Below, in pieces: positions 1 through 9,000 of a stretch of DNA of 41,415 nt (positions are counted from its first letter, which is position 1; each line of letters opens with the position of its first letter). The stretch spans positions 1 through 41,415 of the forward strand of contig JAGQMZ010000001.1 in the NCBI GenBank assembly GCA_020428405.1. The letters are read 5' to 3'. Below the pieces are notes generated by a model, which saw only the letters and a program-made list of their open reading frames with translations, searched no databases and had not been told where the DNA came from. Source of the DNA: Candidatus Saccharimonadota bacterium. Its GTDB lineage: Bacteria > Patescibacteriota > Saccharimonadia > Saccharimonadales > JAGQNJ01. The position numbers and the translations under genes are program-made.

Positions 1-3000
1 TATTAGGCTGGCTGGTAGCCAGAACCAAGGACTAGATAGGACACTGAGTGGTCTTCTGTTCTTGAGGATGTTGATGTTGGCTTGTTGTTTGCCGGAGAGT
101 GATTGGCCTTCTTCTAGTAGTTCACTTGCATGGGTAGTTAGTTGTTTGACGATACCTTGGGTGGAGTGAATTAGTTCTATAGGGATAGTTAGAGTACTGC
201 TAGCTACGGCTAGGGCTTTGGTGGTGGTGCTGGTACTAGAGCTAGCTGTGGTACTAGTACTACTACCAGTACTGTTAGCTGAGGTGGCAGCTAGGAGTTC
301 TAGACTAGATTGCATCTTAGTTAGTGGGGTCTTGATGTAGTGGGAGGTTAGTTGGAGATAGATGGCTCTAGCTTCTAGGGAAGCTTTAAAGCGTTTGGTT
401 AGTTGTTCAAAGGCTAGACGGCGTTGGTTCTCTTTGTGAGTAGAGTAGGTCATGAGGGCAGCTATAGCTAGTAGTAGAGCTAGGATAGACCAAGGGATGT
501 ATTTGGTGAGTGGGGATGGTGGACGGTCAGTGTCAGTTGGTTGTAAGACTTCACCTAGGGTTTCAACTAGACTTAGGGGTTGAGCTGTAGGGTCTACTGT
601 ATCTCCATTACTTTCTGCTGTAGATGGGGTTGGTGTACTGGAACTATTACCAGAGGAGTTAGTTGAGCCTGGGGTAGTTGTACCTGGAGTGGTGGGATCG
701 TTGGTTGGTGTATTAGGGTCTGTGACACCTGGGGGGTCTACTGGTATACCATTGCCGCCAGGGGGATCATCTTCTGGGGGTTCTTCGGGATCAACTGAAG
801 AGCCAACAAAAGTCGGGTAGGTTGTAGCTTCTGTTTTCCATATAGAATCAAAGTCCCATTGATCTAGAGGAGCATTGGCGGTGTTATTGATGAAGTAGTT
901 GGGATTGGAGCCGTCGGGGTTTACAGAACTACAACCGCTAATCTGCGGAGATTGAATGAATTCAAACTCTGGCTGCACAGCAACGCCTTGTGCATTAGAC
1001 ACAGTGGCAACACTTGCATTAGCTAATGTACTGCAGTATTGGTTGCTTGTTCTAAACTCATCAAAATACGAGTTTTGAACAGAATATTCACCTGCAATAT
1101 GTATTTCCTGGTCGGGTGATGCACTGCCCTGTCTACCCCACTGACTAATAAATTCACCGTTACTATCTAGTTTCTGCACATTATTAGATACATTAGTACC
1201 GCCTAATTGGGTGGTATTGCCTAAAATCAATAAATCATTCCCGAGTGTTGTTATGCTAACGGTGTCAGCAAAATCTCCCTCTCCTTCACTATCAAAACCA
1301 AACTGTGATATATAGTTTCCATCTGTATCAAATTGCTGAACACGTGGGGTGTTATTGTTTTCGATAACGTATACATTATCATTGAATATACCTATTGATG
1401 TCGGGTAATTAAATTGACCCGTGGTATCACCCCATTTCGTGATGTAATCTCCATTTGAGTCAAATTTTTGTACTCGGTTATTATAGCTATCTACTACATA
1501 AACATTGTTCTGCAAGTCAACCGCAATACCTTGTGGTAAGCTAAACTCACCATCTTCACTGCCTGATGACCCCCATTTGGTAATAAAGTTACCGTTACTG
1601 TCAAACTTCTGGATGCGACTATTGTTTGTATCTGAGACATACATATTGTCAGATGAATCAATTGCTATAGCTCTAGGAGAATTAAACTGTCCATCACCAC
1701 TGCCGACAGAACCCTCCTGACAGCCTGAGGTGCAGATTTGAAATTCGTTACTACCGTCATCTACGCCCCAACCATAAGTCATCAGGAAATTACCGTTACT
1801 ATCAAACTTTTGGATGCGACGATTATCAATTTCGGAAACATAAATATTGCCAGAAGAGTCCTGGGCAATTCCGTTAGGATTAGATAATTCCCCTTCACCA
1901 CTACCCCAAGTACCAAACTGCATTAAGTATGTCCCGCTACTATCAAATTTTTGTATGCGGTGATTAGCCGAATCGGCAACGTATGAGTTATTATTTGAAT
2001 CGGCAACAATACCATACGGATAGTCGAACTCTCCATTATTAGAGCCTCTAGTACCCCACCTGGAAATAAAGTTACCGCTACTATCAAATTTTTGTATGCG
2101 GTGATTAGCCGAATAATTTTCATTGTGTTCTGGGATTAATATGTCTCCATTAGAATTAAAAGTTATGGATTGTGGTTTGCTGAATAAGCGAGAGGATTCC
2201 CATACTTGCAAGAAGTTTCCACCGCTATCAAACTTTTGAATGCGGTTATTATATCTATCAACTACATAAACATTACCTTGGCTATCAATAGTTAGACCAT
2301 GTGGATACCATAATTCACCGTTCCCACCGCCCTGACTACCCCACATTGTTATTAATGTACCGCCACTATTAAATTTCTGAATGCGGTGGTTATCCATGTC
2401 TGATACATAAATATTGTCACTAGAGTCTATAGCAATATATACAGGTTTTTCAAACTCATTTTCTTCACTGCCCTGGCTACCCCACGAAGTAATAAATACT
2501 CCATTTGAATCGAATTTCTGGATACGGAAGTTATCTGTATCAGCTACATATACATTATTATTTGAATCTATGGCAATATCACTTGCATTGTTAAATTGCT
2601 CTGTAAGCTGACCATAGCTACCCCACTCGGTAACAAATACTCCGTTTGAGTCAAACTTTTGGATACGGTTGTTGTATTTATCTGTAACATATACATAGCC
2701 TTGTGAATCGATGGCTACCCCACTTGGTGTTTTGAATTGGCCCTGTTCTTCTCCAGTAGATCCCCATTTTGCTATAAAATCACCTTCACTATCAAATTTT
2801 TGGATTCTATTATTACCGCCGTCAGCAACGTAGATATTACCATTAATATCAGTGGCTATTTTTGTAGCCGCACTAAACAAACCGTTTGTGGTAGAGAAAT
2901 AATCAAATACATAATCTGGTGATATGCCTACAACCGCACCTTCTACTCCACTTGCTGACACCTCCCCAGCCACAAAAGTATTTTCTATTTTATAAGCATC

Positions 3001-6000
3001 TGGGTCAGTACTTTCAAGTTCTGTATTTACGCCGATACCAATCAGTCCGCCAGCAGTACCCTTAAAGATATCTCCAGCAAATGTTGATACCCTACTGAAT
3101 AGTAAATCTCTTTGTTCTGATGTATGTCCTGGTATTTCAAGACCCTCCATTAGTGTGTATATCATGTCGCCTATATCTATATCACTTTCTTCTTGTGATG
3201 TGGCTACATTACCAGACACATAGGAATTTAATATGCTTGAATTAACGCCAACGCCAATTAACCCACCAGCAATACCATTAAATGATACCTCTGGGTTTTC
3301 AATCTCTGGGTCAATTTCAATACCATATTCTTCTTGTAAGTTCTCCAACTCTGAGCTTGGAATTTGAACGCTTATTGATTTTGTTGAAACATTACCTGCT
3401 ACATATGAATTGGCAATATTTATAACTCCAGGCTGCACTATACTGTTGTACGATTCAGCCGATAAATCATACAAACCAAGGATAGAATCAAAGTCTATGT
3501 CTATACCAACACTAGCTCCAAACATACCAGATGCAATCAATGGAGAGCTAACGTCACCGGTTACTAGTGTTTTTGATACATTAGCATCACCTGCAGCCAT
3601 TACTCCAACCAAGCCCCCTGTAACTCCCATAGAAAAACCTTCAGTTGGTATAGGTCCAGATTCACCAGGAGAAAAATCTATGCTCGCTACATCTATATCA
3701 CCCGTTACTTCAACTTCGTTGATATTTACTTCGCCACCAAAACCTGCACCTGCAATACCTCCAGCCAAGGACATTCCCCGTAAAGAGCTAATGCTTCCAC
3801 TAAATGAAACATCGTCAGCAACTAGTGAACTGTTAGCGAATGCACCCGCAATGCCTCCGGATATATTTAATAATGAGTCATTGACAGTTATGTCACCAGA
3901 ATACTCCGAATCATATAACGCAACTAAATTACCGAACTCTAATTGATTCTCAATAGCTAAAAATCCTGTTGTGGTACCAATTATTCCTCCTACAGCCGTT
4001 GCAGTGGTTTGGGTAGAGCTTACATTTATGTCCACATCAGATTCTAGCCCATCACCTATAAATTCATCAGTATTTGCAAATCCCACCATACCGCCAGCAG
4101 TATTATAAACTCTCTGTGATGATTCTAAATTTATACTTCCATTAGTATATGAATTTGTTATATGCATGTAATTCTCAATGGTTAATTGAGCACCAACTAA
4201 TCCACCAAGTGCACTTAACCCAACCTCATCTGAGTCATCCAAGCTATATTCATCAGTAATATTTACCGTAGCATTGGAGCCATCAATTTCAACCCCTGTT
4301 CCTGTAGCACCTACTAAGCCACCTCCTACAGATATTGGGGTATTACAATTTAAATTTAGGTTTGCACTTGAGTTAGATATTTCCATAGGTGGCCCGCTTG
4401 CTACTCCAACTAGGCCACCAACAACAAAACACCCTGTTAAACTTACATTTGCCGTCGAATCACTAATTATATATGCAGGAGCGTCAGCTATTTGATAAGG
4501 AAATCCACCAATGCCATCAATCCCAAGTACGGGTATATCATTTAAATACTCTCCATCAATAATAGTCATGCCAACAATTCCTCCACTAAAAGGCAGTTCG
4601 GCTCCACCCGCACCTGCATCAAAAACTCCATTAAATTCAGTATTAATAACTTGTGTATTATTTAAGTTATAGTTTTCCCCACCATCAAATTGCGAAACAT
4701 AATCAAGACTATCATTAAACACTTTCAATACATTTCTGTCTGTACTATCAAGTATCTGAACCCCTGAACTCAATACATTTATATTTGATGCATGATCTAA
4801 TCTGATTAATGGAACAGAATCTAATATGTCGCCTGTGCTACTAAACTTCATTAAGGCACTAGAGTAATCCTCTGAGTAGCTATTGTTATGAGCTCCAACT
4901 AATATCGTATTATCCGATAAAACACTAATAGTTTGGTGATCGCTCTGCACCGTGAATGATCTTACAAATTGGCCACTACTATCAAAGATTTTTACCTTAC
5001 CTTGATCCAAAATATATAGGTTATTACTGCTATCAAAACCAGCTTTTGTAAAATAGCTCTGGTCTACATATGAAAAAAGTTGTTGTTCACCACTGGCGTT
5101 ACCTACAGTGTAAATATATGTGCCATCAGAAGTAAATTTTTGCACCCTTTTATAATTTGTATATGCTACGTCATCTCCATACACATATACACTGTTAGAA
5201 TTATCTATATAAATGTCTTCAGCACCAGAAAGTTGATTATCTTCATAGCCTTCGGCACCCCATTGTGTTATGTAGTTACCACTAGACCCAAATTTTTGAA
5301 CACGGTTATTGCCACCGTCAAGAACATAAAGATTATTAGACGAATCTAGTGCAATACGCAGACTATAAGAGTTAAACTGAGAATTTCCATCACCAGATCC
5401 ATTTAGGGCACTTATACCTGGCCCATCACCACCAATTTTCAGTAAAAACTCCCCATTAGAATTAAATTTTTGGATTCGGCTATTATATGAATCGGTAACG
5501 TAAATATTATTTTGTGAATCTATGACAATTTGCTGATTATTACTATCAGTGTCAAATTTGCCATCTTGTTGATAGTATTCTGGGTCTTGGCTGCCTGTTT
5601 CAATATTTCCCCAATAGTCAACTAGCGCACCCTGGCTATTAAACTTTTGCACTTTTTGCTGACCAGCAACATATGTGTTGCCAAAATTATCAACCTCTAC
5701 ACTTGTAGCGTTAAAAGTACCTAAGCCCTGGTCTCCTACATAGCCAACACCCACAATTCCACCAATACCATTGACCTGACCAGAGTATGAACTATTCATT
5801 ATTCGGATGTTACCAGTAGAGTTTGTTGCACCCACTAAACCACCGCCAGGTTGAGCATTTTCGCCAGTAGACTCAACAGTTATATCTGAATGAACATTAT
5901 CTATTACAGAATCTTCACCAACTAGAGCCGCAACACTGCCTGGTGTTTCTCCGCTAACTGAACCACCAGATAAATTTACATTTTTTATAACTCCTCCGTT

Positions 6001-9000
6001 TAAATGCCCTACAAATCCTGCAAGCTCATCATCGTTTTCCGGTCGTTCAACAAATATATCTGTAATCGTATGGCCATTACCATCAAACGTACCCCTAAAA
6101 GAATTTTCTTGATCTAATTGTCCAAGTGGCAACCAGCCTTCTCCGTCGTTCCAAGCAGTAGTATCGCTACAATCAATATCTTGAACTAATACAACGTTAC
6201 CAAATGGTAACGTAATTTGATCTGTTCCTAAAAACTCAAAACCATCCAGATCATCCGGCAGGGTATACATACTCATTGCAAACTGTAAATCATTACAATC
6301 ATTTGCTGTGATACCTAATTTCAAAGTGGCTGTCTCTGTATAGTCTCCAATACCTGATGCATTTTCTGCAGCCATTCTGAATTCATATTCTTTACCAAAA
6401 TAAATATCCCTAAAGATAATCATCATAGCATCCGCAATAGCTTGCTGTTCCTCCGGAGTTAAACTTTCAATATCGGTTGATATATATTCATCAATACCTA
6501 AAGTTATAAATTGGTTAACTGCTTGCGCATCATTTACCTCAATGCTTTCCCACGACCCTACACCAACTTTTCGGTATTCAATAATATAATTCGTTATCGG
6601 CGCTCCTACGTTTGGTGCAGTCCAAGTTAGATTTGGTAATGCAATATATCCATTTATTGTTTCGTCGTTAATTTCTAAATCTACTTCATAGGCTCCGTGT
6701 TCCACCTCAAAATCATTTGGTGCTGACGGTACACTTGGCATTTCAAAATTTTGAATACCCGCTTCTGAACTCTGCCCAAAAACATTAATGGCGAAAACCC
6801 TGAAATCGTACACCTCACTTGACTCAAGTCCTTCAATAGTGGCATTTGTTTGTGAGCTAACACCGTCTTCAAATGCAGTCCAAGTTCCTGTACTGGATAA
6901 CTTATACTCAACTCGATAGTCAATTATCTCTGCTCCGCCAATAGATAGAGGTTCATTCCAATCAAGATCTACACTTGTAATAGTTTGCGTCGTTGCTGTA
7001 AAATTATTAGGCTCCAATGGTTTTGAAAGATTTGTAATAGTAGAGTGTTCACCTTGCCCAACCGCGTTCATAGCAGCAACACGAACATCGTAAGCGTTTT
7101 CGTTAAAGTCCAGGCCTGTTACTGTGGCAGTTGTGTCTACGCTGACCTCACCACTAAGGATGGTCCAGTTTTCTTCACTACTTAATTTGTATTCAATTAC
7201 ATAATCTGTGATTTCAGAAAATCCATCGAATGGTTCGTCCCATTCGATACCAACTGATGACTCACTACCACTACTTACCGCAAGATTTGACGGCGCACTA
7301 GGCACAATTGGCTCAGGTGGTTCATCACCTAAGAATGTTGGGGGTGTTTCACCGTTAATTCTCCATATTTCCGTAAAATCCCATTGGTCTAACGGAGGGT
7401 TTGCTTGATTAGCAAAAAAGTATTGGCCATCATTGCCATCTGTATTAATAGCTGTACAAGTTATGCCAGCTGGAGTTGATAAAATTGAGTTGTCATTACC
7501 ATTAATAAACCCGCCCAAACACTCAGGCTGACCAGTTGTAGTCTGATCGTAATAATTATTAGTTATTGTAATTTCATTCGGGTTATCTGGCACTGTCATG
7601 ACTCCACCTAAAATGCCCCCCGGCGAAACTAAGCCACCCGCAGATATTGAAACATTACCGATTGCGAATGAATTTGTAATTGCAGAGTCTACCTCTGCCT
7701 GAACCATACCAACTAGAGATCCAGCAAGCATAACTGGAGTAGGAGAGTTAGTTATTGCAACACTACCTGTGGAGTATGATTTATCAACTGTACCGCCATA
7801 CAATATACCAACAACTCCTCCAGCACCGACATATTCATCACCGGCTCCGCCAGTTAGATCAACGCTTACATCTCCTGTAGCAAACGTATCTGAAATTGAA
7901 CCTCCTCCATAGCCCACTATTCCTCCTGCTGCCACCAATCCCCCGCTAGTTGAATATGTCACGTTTATGCTCGTATTACTACTTGACTCAGTAATTATTA
8001 CAGCCGGTTCCGCCATCCCAACTAAGCCACCTGCAACAGCCTGTGAACTAGCAATACTAATATTAAGCTGTGTATTTTCTATATGTACATTATTAATAAC
8101 GCTGTTCCCCATGGCCATTCCTGCCAAACTACCTCCAACAATAGAAGACAATGAGCTATCTGCAAGTGTTAAATTAGAAATTTCAGCACCATTTAGCCCC
8201 CCAAATAGTCCAGCAGCTAACCCACCGAATGATATAAAGTCTTGATGTAAGTTTGAAATCGTATGGCCTTGACCATCAAGCGTACCCGTAAAACCATCAC
8301 CTCCACCCATATCCATAATAGATATGAAACCATATGGCTCTGCACTAGGAGGTAGCATGCCATCCCAAGTCCAGCCCGCACTAGCAGAACAATCAATGTC
8401 ATTGCTTAATGCATAGTCGGCTGTGGTGTCACCTGGAGTAAAGGTTGTGGGGTTAATCATAATACCTTGTAGCTCTTCACAGCTTGTTATTGGTGTTGCG
8501 CCGCTCGGAGTTGATGTTTGTGAGTTAACTATGCTCGACCACTCACTCAATGCAATACCTTGAGATCTAATTTTGAAGTCATATTGCATATCCGGTTCTA
8601 AGTTTTGTATGGTTGTATTTGAATTAAAAATTGTACCATATAAATTATCTATGTGATTAATCCATGATTGATCTTCAGATTTTTTATATTGCACAAAATA
8701 TTCAGTTGCACCTGTTACATCTTCCCAGTCTAAAGTAATTGATGTTGCTCCAGGGCTTGCATTAATACTTTGGGGTGGACTAATAGTCCAGCTACAATCA
8801 GCTGTTGTAAATGTATTGTCATCTCCGTAAGTAGTTCCGCTACTATTTGTTGCATATGTTCTGAAATGATAGGTTGCTTCACAGGTTAACCCAGATATGT
8901 CTTGCCTAATTGCCGGTGAATACACTTCTATTTGATTTAATCCTACATTCGCTCTATATAAATCACCCTGATAAAAATCAAAGCTACTTTGATAACCATT

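Noticed and set aside
1140-2850. Regularly spaced similar segments resembling a CRISPR or tandem DNA repeat
   Set aside because: The periodicity of about 140 bp comes from NHL blades in the translated protein; the DNA copies differ at many positions and there are no short identical repeats with spacers.
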